64,000 nt of DNA. It comes from Microbacterium paraoxydans (GTDB lineage Bacteria > Actinomycetota > Actinomycetes > Actinomycetales > Microbacteriaceae). Shown here one piece after another: positions 27,101-34,304 of this stretch; the stretch's first letter is position 1, and each line of letters opens with the position of its first letter. The notes under the pieces are model-generated. The model worked only from the letters and a program-made list of their open reading frames with translations. It did not search any database and was not told the DNA's origin. The DNA lies in NCBI RefSeq assembly GCF_900105335.1, contig NZ_LT629770.1:2108001-2172000 (forward strand). The letters are read 5' to 3'. The position numbers and the translations under genes are program-made.

Positions 27101-29377
27101 CTGATCCCGACCGACCCGACCGACCCGGAGAGCCCGACCACGCCGGGCACCCCGGTCGAGGCCCCGCCGGCGACGACGGAGCACCCCGTCGCGACGCCCG
27201 GGTTCACCGTCACCAAGACGGCCAACCCGGCGACGGGCACGCGCGTCGACCCCGGCAGCGTGATCACGTACACCGTGACCGGCCGCAACACGGGCGACAC
27301 CGTCCTCGACCCGATCGAGATCGGCGACGACCTGCGCGCGGCGCTGGCCCACGCGTCGTACAACGACGACGTGTCCGCCACCCGCGGCGACGTCCGCGTG
27401 GCCGACGGCGCCCTCTCGTGGAACGGCGTGCTGCGTCCCGGCCAGGACGTCGTGATCACCTACTCGGTGACCGTCGACGCCACCGCCGGCGGCGAGACCA
27501 TCGCGAACACGGCGACCGGAGAGGCGACCCCGCTGATCCCCGCCGACCCGAGCGACCCCGAGAGTCCCACGACTCCCGGCACGCCGATCACGCCGCCGCC
27601 GTCGAGCACGGAGCACCCGGTGAACGAGCCCGGCTTCACGTTCGCCAAGACCGTCGACCCCGCCGCCGGGACCGCTGTCGACCCGGGTGACGTGCTCACC
27701 TACACGCTGACCGCGGCCAACACGGGCCAGACGGCGCTCGACCCGGTGACGATCACCGACGACCTGTCCGGTGTGCTGCCGTACGCGACGTTCAACGCGG
27801 ATGCCGTGGCGAGCATCGCGGGTGCCGCTGCGGCTCCCGCGACCCTGGACGGCACCGAGCTGTCGTGGACGGGGGCGCTCGCGGTCGGCCAGACCGTGAC
27901 CGTCACCTACTCCGTGACCGTGAGCGCCGAGGGCGTCGGCACTGTGATCGAGAACGCGGCGTCCGCGACGGCGACCCCGCCGGGAGGATCGACGATCACG
28001 CCGCCGCCCGGTGTCACGACCAACCCGGTCAACGAGCCCGGATTCTCCGTCTCGAAGAGCGTCGACCCGGCTGCGGGCACGGCGGTCGACCCGGGCAGCG
28101 TCCTCACCTACACGGTGACCGGTGTGAACACGGGCGAGACGGCTCTCGACCCCGTCACCATCGCCGACGACCTCTCCGGTGTCCTGGCGCACGCGGAGTA
28201 CAACGACGACGCGACCGCGACGATCGGCGGCACGGCGACGACCGCGCCGACGGTGGCCGAGGACCGGCTGTCCTGGACGGGTGCGCTGCAGGTCGGCGAG
28301 AGCGTCACGATCACGTACTCGGTGACCGTGCGCGCCGAGGCCGGCGGCGCCGTCCTCGAGAACTCGGCCTCCGGCTCGGCGACCCCGCCGGGTGGGGTGT
28401 CGCCGATCGAGACGCCGCCGGCGACGACCGAGAATCCCGTGAACAAGCCCGGCTTCGAGCTGCGCAAGTCCGCCGATCCCGCGTCCGGCACCCGGGTCGA
28501 CCCGGGCAGCGTCGTCACCTACACGGTGACCGGCGTGAACACGGGGGAGACGGCGCTGGCTCCGGTCCGCATCGTCGACGACCTGTCGGCCGTGCTCGCC
28601 CACGCCGCCTACAACGGCGACGCGACGGCGACCCTGAGCGACGGCACCACGTCTGCTCCCGTCGTCGCGGGCGACGAGCTCACCTGGGCCGGTGACCTCG
28701 CGGTCGGCCAGCGCGTCACGATCACCTACTCGGTGACCGTGCACGGCGACGCCGGCGGTGCGATCATCGCGAACACCGTCGAGGGCACGGCCACGCCTCC
28801 CGGCGGCGCCGAGCTGACCCCGCCGCCGGTGACGACGGAGAACCCCGTCGGCACCCCGGGCTTCACGTTCGTCAAGTCGTCCGACCCCGCATCCGGCTCC
28901 GCCGTCGCGACGGGCAGCGTCGTGACGTACACGCTCACCGGCACCAACACCGGCGAGACGGGTCTGGACGAGGTCGTCGTCACGGACGACCTGACCGGAG
29001 TGCTGCGGCATGCCGACCTCCGCGGCACGGCGACCGCCACGGTGGGTGACCGTGTGGTGGCCGCGCCGACGATCGACGGCACGACGCTGCGCTGGACCGG
29101 CAGCCTCGCCGAGGGAGTGCGCGTCGTGATCACCTACGCGGTGACCGTGCACGCCGACGCGGCGGGGGCGACGCTACGGAACGTGGCCACCGCCTCGGCC
29201 ACGCCTCCCGGCGGGGAGACGATCACCCCGCCGACGAGCACGACCGAGAACCGGGTGCTGACGCCGCTCGCCCTCACCGGCGGACAGCTGGCGCCGTGGA
29301 TCCTCGGCCTCGCGATCGCCCTGCTGATCGGCGGCGCGGTGCTGCTGGTGGTGCGACGTCGCCGCATGCAGAGCTGA
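24179..29377 (+). CDS. Giant wall-anchored DUF11-repeat surface protein (LALTG motif)
   Basis: 1732 residues. A long twin-basic signal peptide (KRLIGGAVSTALVASSMIVV, cleavage near APAAAAEP) leads to a ~370-residue head domain with cysteines (LCTPGAVYV, DMASCTF, LVCRQV, VTCTYTN), partly like YncE/LVIVD-type beta-propellers. Then nine repeats of ~135-145 residues, each opening G-F-x-x-x-K-(T/S)-x-(D/N)-P and containing YTVTGxNTG, DDLSGVLAxAxYN and ITYSVTV; units start near 25478, 25886, 26337, 26767, 27200, 27632, 28040, 28450 and 28859. Pro/Thr linkers of two types alternate with the units. The C-terminus has LALTG, a hydrophobic helix and RRRRMQS, a class E sortase signal. ATG 24179 follows GGGGAGAG. 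Probable adhesin or stalk. Confidence 0.9.
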   Translation: MGFRVARKDRTSDGLPPERHSRWRGRTKRLIGGAVSTALVASSMIVVGGTLTAAPAAAAEPFLCTPGAVYVQSATEVREFAVNEQGGAPGDGGTLGSINLGANHSNNALGLSSTGRYAYTVTNAAGTKTLAKHDRVTDTTAQTTFTLNSSVLRGAVHPVTGVYYFASGTVNGAINLYAWNEKVTPQDYVQVGTLRPTTGSSAFGANGDMAFSASGQLVLVADNFIYSSDLPATLEPSTATIDAKQVHDMGAGVQGNGIAFGNLGHIFVSVSGGGNRIIEVDLPRGQTVNTTQLGTFSPTDMASCTFPNTLTLKKDLPEGRHAATDQFGLRVQSPAGYQVAQTDAVTRGDRSGLQPDYAGPVFTNQGDTFRLSESAAGSTDLTKYDASLVCRQVNADGSTTPVAVTADGQVTQPAGPLGTDVTCTYTNVRLAPDLALRKTSDPADGTAVQAGQRLTYTVQAENTGNTRLDPVTVTDDLSGVLANAEYQGDVATAIDGDPVSSGAATVTDDDLAWTGALEPGQVLTITYSVVVDEGVEGERIANRVTASGTPPGGLPPTTPPAVTTEHPVAGFEVAKTSDPAAGTVVEPGQTIEYTVTGTNTGATVLDPVTVTDDLSGVLANAAFNDDITTTVGGTTLTTGGATLTGNTLAWTGTLQPGQTVTITYSVTVGDDTSGEILRNSVTGSGTPTTPNPGDPTGPQVPGEPIVPPTVTTEHPVIGSGFTISKSADPASGTAVSAGDTITYTITGTNTGDTDLDPAEIVDDLSGVLGSAGYNDDVTADRGSVRVADATLTWTGAIPRGESVTIRYTVTVDAGVEKALLHNVVTGSATPQIPTDPADPSGAKTPGTPIVPPAAETEHPVVDTGFEVSKSADPASGTAVRAGDTLTYTVSGVNTGNTVLDPATIVDDLSAVLANAEYGGDAKASSGSVALSGTTLTWTGTLAPGDRVDITYTVTVDEDATGVLLRNTVSGEGTPLIPTDPTDPESPTTPGTPVEAPPATTEHPVATPGFTVTKTANPATGTRVDPGSVITYTVTGRNTGDTVLDPIEIGDDLRAALAHASYNDDVSATRGDVRVADGALSWNGVLRPGQDVVITYSVTVDATAGGETIANTATGEATPLIPADPSDPESPTTPGTPITPPPSSTEHPVNEPGFTFAKTVDPAAGTAVDPGDVLTYTLTAANTGQTALDPVTITDDLSGVLPYATFNADAVASIAGAAAAPATLDGTELSWTGALAVGQTVTVTYSVTVSAEGVGTVIENAASATATPPGGSTITPPPGVTTNPVNEPGFSVSKSVDPAAGTAVDPGSVLTYTVTGVNTGETALDPVTIADDLSGVLAHAEYNDDATATIGGTATTAPTVAEDRLSWTGALQVGESVTITYSVTVRAEAGGAVLENSASGSATPPGGVSPIETPPATTENPVNKPGFELRKSADPASGTRVDPGSVVTYTVTGVNTGETALAPVRIVDDLSAVLAHAAYNGDATATLSDGTTSAPVVAGDELTWAGDLAVGQRVTITYSVTVHGDAGGAIIANTVEGTATPPGGAELTPPPVTTENPVGTPGFTFVKSSDPASGSAVATGSVVTYTLTGTNTGETGLDEVVVTDDLTGVLRHADLRGTATATVGDRVVAAPTIDGTTLRWTGSLAEGVRVVITYAVTVHADAAGATLRNVATASATPPGGETITPPTSTTENRVLTPLALTGGQLAPWILGLAIALLIGGAVLLVVRRRRMQS
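25478..29267 (+). repeat. Nine consecutive DUF11-like repeat units within the giant surface protein
   Basis: Units are about 408-450 nt each. They are diverged at the protein level in surface-like positions but keep the K, YTVTGxNTG, TDDLSGVL and ITYSVTV signatures. Units 2 to 6 carry long Pro-rich linkers (PTDPADPSGAKTPGTPIVPP type); units 1 and 6 to 9 have the shorter TPPGG linker. This suggests two rounds of amplification. Confidence 0.85.
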
Positions 29378-29393
29378 CGGTTCCGAAGAAGGA

Positions 29394-29425
29394 GGCCCCG
29401 CCCGTCGTGTCCGACGGGCGGGGCC
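29394..29425. terminator. Bidirectional terminator between the giant surface protein and LuxR genes
   Basis: GGCCCCGCCCGTCG (29394-29407) pairs perfectly with CGACGGGCGGGGCC (29412-29425), 4-nt loop; lies between two converging stop codons. Confidence 0.85.
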
Positions 29426-29429
29426 TTCG

Positions 29430-31970
29430 TCATCCCGGGAGGAGTCCGTGCCGGGCGGCCTGCTCGAGCGCCTCCGTGCGGTTGGCCGCGTCGAGCTTGC
29501 GGTAGATGCTGCGGAGCTGCGTCTTCAGGGTGTTCGGCGAGACCCGCAGCTCCGCGGCGATCTCGGGCAGCGGTGCCCCGGTCGTGAGCGCGTGCAGCAC
29601 CACCTGCTCCCGCGAGGAGAGCTTCGGGCGCGCCGCGAACGACGGCAACGCCGAGCGGGTGGGCGGCGGCGGGTCGCCGACCGGAGCCAGGTCGGCCCGG
29701 ACGGCGGCGAAGTCCTCGGCGCCGAGCAGGGCCAGCGGAGTGCGCAGGTCCCGATCGGCGAGCTGGGCGTGCAGCGCCTCTGTCACAGCCTGCGCAGCGG
29801 CGGGGCTGACGCGGTGGAGCGCCGCACTGTGCACCGCGGCGGCCTCGGCGCGCTCGCGGGAGGTCGTCGGTTCGAGGCGCGTCGTGGCGAGCAGTCGCAC
29901 CGCGTCCGGAGCGCGACCGTCGATCAGGGCGATCCTGGCCCGTTCCAGGAGGGTGCCGAACCGGTCCGTCCCGGCGTCGCGTTGCTTGACGCTGCGCGCG
30001 GCGCGGACGTCGCCGAGGGCGAGGTGCAGCAGGATCCGGGGGCGACTCAATGCCTGGCGTGCCGACGCCGCTCCGGCCTCCCGCCCGCGCATCCTCCCGA
30101 ACGACTCCAGACGCTCCAGTCCGGCGGCGGCGTCGCCGTCGTGCAGTGCGATCCAGGCTTCCACGGTCGCCATCGTCGTCCAGTGCTCGCTCGTCGCCCG
30201 GTGCGGCTCGAAGGCCCGCACGTGCTGCTTGGCCGTGGCGAGGTCGCCCTCTTCCACGGCGAGCATCGCTTCCGCGACGCGGTAGAACGTGCCGCGGTAC
30301 CCGTCCAGCAGGGCGGGGTCCCACGAGCCGTCCCGGATGATCTCGACGTAGTGCCGCGCCTCCGGGAGGTCGCCGTTGAGGGCGTGGATCCCGCTGAGCA
30401 GGCTCACGGCGTGGAAGGCGTTGCCTGTGCCCTGGGATGCGGCGAGGGCGGCGGCCTCGTCGAAGAGGCGGAGGGCTTGATCGCGGCGACCGCCGTAGTA
30501 CAGCGAGATCCCGAGGTGCGTGCACAGCAGCGGCATCTCGATCGCGTACTGCTGCCACTGCGACTCCGAGGTCTCCGTGTACAGCGCGAGCGCGCGGGCC
30601 GCGACCTGCCCGGCCCGCTCGGGCATCCCGACCACCCGCAGCGCCGCGCTCTCCGCGGTCCAGATGAACAGGCGCTCCGTCGGCGAGAGGGCGCTCCGCC
30701 GGGCGTTCGCGGCGGAGATCGCCATCCGCAGCAGCTGCAGGCCGCGCACCCGGCGGAGTCGGTTGGCGTTGAGGCAGATGCCCAGCAGCATCGCCACCAG
30801 CGGCTCCTGCTTGAGCCGCGCGAGGGGCAGGTCGCCCAGCAGCGCCACGACCCGGCGGCCGTCGTGATCCAGAAGGTGGCTCCAGCCCGACATGATGACG
30901 TGGGCGGCGAGGTGGAGGTCGTCCTCCTCCATCGCCAGGCGGAGCCCCTCGAAGGGGGCGTCGCGCCGCAGCGCACCCTCGATCGCGAGGCGCCGGAGCA
31001 GGCGGACCTCGGCCGGGAAGCGCTCCAGGAGGTCGCGGCGCAGAAGTGCGCGAGCCGGCGCGGCGATCGTGAAGGTCCGGCGCCCGGATTCCGTCGACCA
31101 CCGCCCGAAGCCGAACGCCTCGGCCTCGTCGAGGGCGGCGCCGATGTCGGGATCACTGCTGAGGGCCTGGGCCAACGGGAGATCGACGGTGTCCGTGATG
31201 CTGATCCGGATCAGGCCTTCGAGGACGCCGGCGCCGAACGTGCCCTCCTCCATGCGGCTGCGGAGGTAGTCGTCGACCGCCGCGGTCGCGACCTCCACGA
31301 TCGTCGCGCCGTCGGGGACTCGGCCGCGGAGGGCGACGGCGCGGATGACCGCCGCGAACCCCTCGGTCGCCTCCCGCACGGCGACGGCGGTGTCCCCGTC
31401 GACGTCGAGCGCGCGACGGATCTCGTCCGTGTCGAACGCGAGGTCCTCCGGAGAGATCAGCGCGGTGTCGATCACCAGGCCGATGCCTTCGCTGTCGAAC
31501 GGGCTGGGGCGGTTCGTGGCGACGATCAGGCGGACGTGCGGCGGGACGGCGACCGTGCGGCACAGGTCGAAGACCGCATCCCGGTCGAGCGCGGCGGCGT
31601 CGTCGAGCACGAGGACGAGAGGCTCCTGGTGATCGCACAGGTACTGGGCGACGGCCGGCCACCCCTCCCCGGTGTCCGCGGCACGATGGCCGCCGCCGAC
31701 GGCCTCCCCCGCGCCGCGCAGCACCCGCAGCAGGGCGGCGGCGAGGGCCGCGCTCGTCGCCAGCGCGGGCGTGGCCGTGAGCCAGACGACGCGGTCGGGG
31801 GAGGTGAAGGCCCAGCCCACCAAGGCGGTGGTCTTCCCGGAGCCCGCGGCTCCGCGCAGCAGTGTGAGCGGAGCTCCGTCGTCCAGCGCGGCGTTCACCC
31901 GCGGACGTCCGATGACGTGCGCGGAAACCCGCGGCAACCTCTTGTCCCCTTGCGCGCCGAAAGCCGGCAT
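29430..31970 (-). CDS. MalT-like LuxR-family transcriptional regulator
   Basis: 846 residues. N-terminal STAND-type ATPase with Walker A LRGAAGSGKTTAL (~40) and Walker B VLVLDDAAALD (~120), a long TPR-like helical middle (~330-750) and a C-terminal LuxR helix-turn-helix (LSSREQVVLHALTTGAPLPE, then NTLKTQLRSIYRKLDA). ATG 31970 has GGGAGGG just upstream. The gene converges on the giant surface-protein gene but shares no promoter with it. Such regulators sense small ligands through the TPR arch; ligand and targets unknown. Confidence 0.88.
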   Translation of the reverse strand: MPAFGAQGDKRLPRVSAHVIGRPRVNAALDDGAPLTLLRGAAGSGKTTALVGWAFTSPDRVVWLTATPALATSAALAAALLRVLRGAGEAVGGGHRAADTGEGWPAVAQYLCDHQEPLVLVLDDAAALDRDAVFDLCRTVAVPPHVRLIVATNRPSPFDSEGIGLVIDTALISPEDLAFDTDEIRRALDVDGDTAVAVREATEGFAAVIRAVALRGRVPDGATIVEVATAAVDDYLRSRMEEGTFGAGVLEGLIRISITDTVDLPLAQALSSDPDIGAALDEAEAFGFGRWSTESGRRTFTIAAPARALLRRDLLERFPAEVRLLRRLAIEGALRRDAPFEGLRLAMEEDDLHLAAHVIMSGWSHLLDHDGRRVVALLGDLPLARLKQEPLVAMLLGICLNANRLRRVRGLQLLRMAISAANARRSALSPTERLFIWTAESAALRVVGMPERAGQVAARALALYTETSESQWQQYAIEMPLLCTHLGISLYYGGRRDQALRLFDEAAALAASQGTGNAFHAVSLLSGIHALNGDLPEARHYVEIIRDGSWDPALLDGYRGTFYRVAEAMLAVEEGDLATAKQHVRAFEPHRATSEHWTTMATVEAWIALHDGDAAAGLERLESFGRMRGREAGAASARQALSRPRILLHLALGDVRAARSVKQRDAGTDRFGTLLERARIALIDGRAPDAVRLLATTRLEPTTSRERAEAAAVHSAALHRVSPAAAQAVTEALHAQLADRDLRTPLALLGAEDFAAVRADLAPVGDPPPPTRSALPSFAARPKLSSREQVVLHALTTGAPLPEIAAELRVSPNTLKTQLRSIYRKLDAANRTEALEQAARHGLLPG

Positions 31971-32039
31971 CGTCCCTCCCCAGGTACGCATCCCCACCCC
32001 TACGATATCCAACCCGCCCACGGTTCTAGGCTCGGAGGG

Positions 32040-32594
32040 GTGAGTGGTCCGACAGCCCCCGTGTCCTCCCGCCGCGTGCCGACCAGCGCCCTCCTCGTGA
32101 GCGCCGCGCTCGGCGCGGTCCAGGCCCTCGTCTTCCTGGCCGTCGTGCCGATCACGAGCGTGCTCGCCGCCGCCTCCCCTCCCGCGTATGCCCTGGTCGC
32201 GGCCGTGCACACCGCACTGCCCTTCCTCGCGCGCGTCGTCACCCGCGTGCCGGGGATGGCGACGCTGGCCGCCTTCGTGACCGGTGTGCTGACGGTCGCG
32301 GTGTCGCCCATCGGGCTGCTCGGCGTCGTTCCGCTCGTCCTCGGCGGCGTGGTCCTCGACCTGGCGCTGCCGTTCCGGCGCGACGCCCCCGTCCGCCCGG
32401 CCCGTGTCCTGCTCGCCGGCGCCGTGACCGGTGCGGTGCTCTTCGTCGTCGCCCTCCCCGTCTTCTCCCCGGAGCACCTCGTTCCGCCGGTGCTCATCGG
32501 CACGCTGCTGGGGCGGGTGGTCGGCGAGCTCGCGGTGGCCGGTGTCGTCCTCGCCGTCCGCCGGCTGCTGCGGCGCGCCGGCGTCGCCCGCTGA
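32040..32594 (+). CDS. Small multi-pass membrane protein, possible ECF-transporter S component
   Basis: 184 residues with five or six membrane segments (ALLVSAALGAVQALVFLAVV, then AYALVAAVHTALPFLARVVT, and so on), the LLGVVPLVLGGVVLDLALPF stretch, and a basic end. Size and topology fit S components of energy-coupling-factor vitamin importers of the YkoE/MptD type, but no ATPase or T component is adjacent. GTG 32040 lies 7 nt after TAGGCT, so leaderless. Assignment is tentative. Confidence 0.5.
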   Translation: MSGPTAPVSSRRVPTSALLVSAALGAVQALVFLAVVPITSVLAAASPPAYALVAAVHTALPFLARVVTRVPGMATLAAFVTGVLTVAVSPIGLLGVVPLVLGGVVLDLALPFRRDAPVRPARVLLAGAVTGAVLFVVALPVFSPEHLVPPVLIGTLLGRVVGELAVAGVVLAVRRLLRRAGVAR

Positions 32595-32638
32595 GCCGGC
32601 ATGCCGGTCGACATACCCCCACCGGGTACCATGGACAC

Positions 32639-33028
32639 ATGGTCGGTCGTCGCGCGTTCCAGGGAGCGATGCTCGCCGTCCTCCTCGTTGGCGGCGTCCT
32701 CCTCGGCCTCCTCGGCATGCACGCCCTCGACACCCACGGCACCCCGGGGGCGCACGCCGTCGCGGGGCACGCGGCCCCCGCGCACCCCGCAGCGTCGGCA
32801 GCGCACGAGGCGGGCGGAGCGGACGAGGCCGTCGTCCCGGGTGATCCTGTGCACGATGGCGGGGCGGCCTGCGTCCTCGCCCTGCTCGGCGGGCTCCTCC
32901 TGCTGCTGCGCCCCTCTCGCGCTCTCCTGACCGGACCCCTGCTCCGCGCTCTCCGCTCGCCCGTGGAGCCGGCCGCCGCCCCGCTTCGTCCTCCCTCACT
33001 CCACATCCTCTGCATCAGTCGGACCTGA
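32639..33028 (+). CDS. Small His-rich membrane/secreted protein (DUF6153-like)
   Basis: 129 residues: N-terminal membrane segment (AMLAVLLVGGVLLGLLGMHA), a His/Ala-rich stretch (HALDTHGTPGAHAVAGHAAP), then a second helix (CVLALLGGLLLLLRP) and a basic tail. This two-helix, His-rich layout next to a DUF305 lipoprotein matches the DUF6153 family. TACCAT ends 6 nt before ATG (leaderless). Histidines suggest a metal, probably copper, context. Confidence 0.65.
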   Translation: MVGRRAFQGAMLAVLLVGGVLLGLLGMHALDTHGTPGAHAVAGHAAPAHPAASAAHEAGGADEAVVPGDPVHDGGAACVLALLGGLLLLLRPSRALLTGPLLRALRSPVEPAAAPLRPPSLHILCISRT

Positions 33029-33094
33029 TCGGCGCCGATGCGCCCGGGCGCCGCGACCGCGGACGCCCTTCCGACAGACAGAGATGAGAGAGAA

Positions 33095-33688
33095 ATGACC
33101 AATCGAACCACTGCCGCCGCCGTCCTCGTGCTGGCCGGGACCCTCGCCCTCGCCGGGTGCGCCTCGACCGCACCTGCCGGGCCGGCCGACCACTCCGGTA
33201 TGGATCACACCACCTCGGACGCCCCGCTGACCGGAGCGAACGAGGCCGACGCGATGTTCGCGTCGATGATGGTCGTCCACCACGAGCAGGCCGTGGAGAT
33301 GTCCGACATCGTGCTCGCGAAGGAGGACGTCGATCCGCGGGTCGCCGACCTCGCCGAGCGGATCAAGGCCGCTCAGGGGCCCGAGATCGAGCAGTTGCAG
33401 GGCTGGCTCGACGACTGGGGTGCCGAGGCGGGTGACCCCGCCGACATGGATCACGGCGACGGCATGATGAGCGACGACGACCTCGCCGCGCTCGAGGCCG
33501 CCGCGGGCGCGGAGGCGTCCCGACTGTTCCTGGAGCAGATGATCGCGCATCACGAGGGCGCGGTCGAGATGGCCGAGGCGGAGGTCGCGGACGGCGAGAA
33601 CGCCGACGCGGTCGCCCTCGCGCAGGACATCGTCGACGCGCAGACCGCCGAGATCGCGGAGATGAAGGAGATCCTCGCCACGCTCTGA
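33095..33688 (+). CDS. DUF305 family lipoprotein
   Basis: 197 residues: lipoprotein signal with lipobox LAGC, then two DUF305 halves each with a metal-type motif: MFASMMVVHHEQAVEMSDI and FLEQMIAHHEGAVEMAEAEV. The MxxHHxxAVEM motifs and flanking MDH segments are rich in Met and His, and the family is repeatedly associated with copper handling. Follows the His-rich membrane protein by 66 nt. Probable periplasm-facing metal-binding lipoprotein. Confidence 0.92.
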   Translation: MTNRTTAAAVLVLAGTLALAGCASTAPAGPADHSGMDHTTSDAPLTGANEADAMFASMMVVHHEQAVEMSDIVLAKEDVDPRVADLAERIKAAQGPEIEQLQGWLDDWGAEAGDPADMDHGDGMMSDDDLAALEAAAGAEASRLFLEQMIAHHEGAVEMAEAEVADGENADAVALAQDIVDAQTAEIAEMKEILATL

Positions 33689-33696
33689 TCGGAGCC

Positions 33697-33726
33697 GGCC
33701 CCGCGTCGCGCAGGCGACGCGGGGCC
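33697..33726 (+). terminator. Terminator after DUF305 gene
   Basis: GGCCCCGCGTCGC (33697-33709) pairs perfectly with GCGACGCGGGGCC (33714-33726), 4-nt loop; 8 nt after the stop codon. Confidence 0.85.
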
Positions 33727-33764
33727 CGTCGCCCGTGCGCGATCTGTCCATTCCGCGCTGTTCT

Positions 33765-33787
33765 GTACATTTCGCACTATCATGTAC
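33765..33787. promoter_or_regulatory. Promoter and operator of the toxin-antitoxin pair
   Basis: GTACAT (33765-33770), 11 nt, ATGTAC (33782-33787): perfect inverted repeat. A -10-like CACTAT (33775-33780) lies inside it and the antitoxin ATG follows at 33790. This is the expected arrangement for autorepression by an antitoxin. Confidence 0.7.
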
Positions 33788-33789
33788 CC

Positions 33790-34053
33790 ATGAGCGAGAT
33801 CGCGATCACGGAGGCCAGGGCGCGGCTGGCGTCCATCATCGACGAGGCGCGTGAAGAGCCCGTCTACCTCACCCGACGAAACGTCCCGGTGGCCGCTGTC
33901 GTCGATGCCAGCCTGCTGGAGCGACTCCTCGAAGATGCGGAGGAACTGGCCGACATCCGCGCGGTCGATGCCGCCTGGGACGAGACCGCGCGGCTCCACG
34001 AGACGCCGATCCCCTGGGAAGAGGTGAAGCGGGACCTCGGGCTCGTGCCGTGA
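33790..34053 (+). CDS. Type II antitoxin, Phd/YefM family
   Basis: 87 residues. The N-terminal Phd fold is visible (EIAITEARARLASIIDEARE, then PVYLTRRNVPVAAVVDASLL), with an acidic, probably disordered C-terminus (DETARLHETPIPWEEVKRDL) that would bind the toxin. Overlaps the toxin gene by 4 nt. Binds the palindrome in its own promoter, by family analogy. Confidence 0.9.
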   Translation: MSEIAITEARARLASIIDEAREEPVYLTRRNVPVAAVVDASLLERLLEDAEELADIRAVDAAWDETARLHETPIPWEEVKRDLGLVP

Positions 34054-34304
34054 CCTACGACGTCCAGGTCCTGCCGGTCGCCGTGCGGGCGATCCGCAAG
34101 CTCCCTCCCGAGGGGAGGCGACGTATCGAGGCCGTCATCGAGCTCCTCTCCGAAGACCCGCGGCCCCCCGCGGCCCGCAAGCTCACCGGCCGACCGGAGT
34201 GGCGGGTGCGGACGGGCGACTACCGGGTGCTCTACCGGATCGAGGACGGGATCCTGACGATCGTCGTCGTGCATGCCGGCCACCGTCGCGAGGTGTACCG
34301 CTAG
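34050..34304 (+). CDS. Type II toxin, RelE/ParE superfamily
   Basis: 84 residues, RelE fold: YDVQVLPVAVRAIRKLP, KLTGRPEWRVRTGDYRVLYRI and IVVVHAGHRREVYR. The GxWRVRxGDYRVxY core and C-terminal HRxxxY residues match mRNA-interfering RelE toxins. GTG start inside the antitoxin's end. Complete and apparently intact. Confidence 0.92.
   Translation: MTYDVQVLPVAVRAIRKLPPEGRRRIEAVIELLSEDPRPPAARKLTGRPEWRVRTGDYRVLYRIEDGILTIVVVHAGHRREVYR

Noticed and set aside
23783..29152. A 1789-codon open frame antisense to the giant DUF11 protein
   Set aside because: It mirrors the high-GC, repetitive codons of the sense gene; its translation is Arg/Gly/Asp-rich noise repeating with the sense repeats, with no domain or ribosome site.
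29448..32039. Long open frame antisense to the MalT-like regulator
   Set aside because: Only its last 184 codons (from 32040), which are hydrophobic, have a promoter-like box and lie outside the regulator, were kept as a gene. The rest is a shadow.
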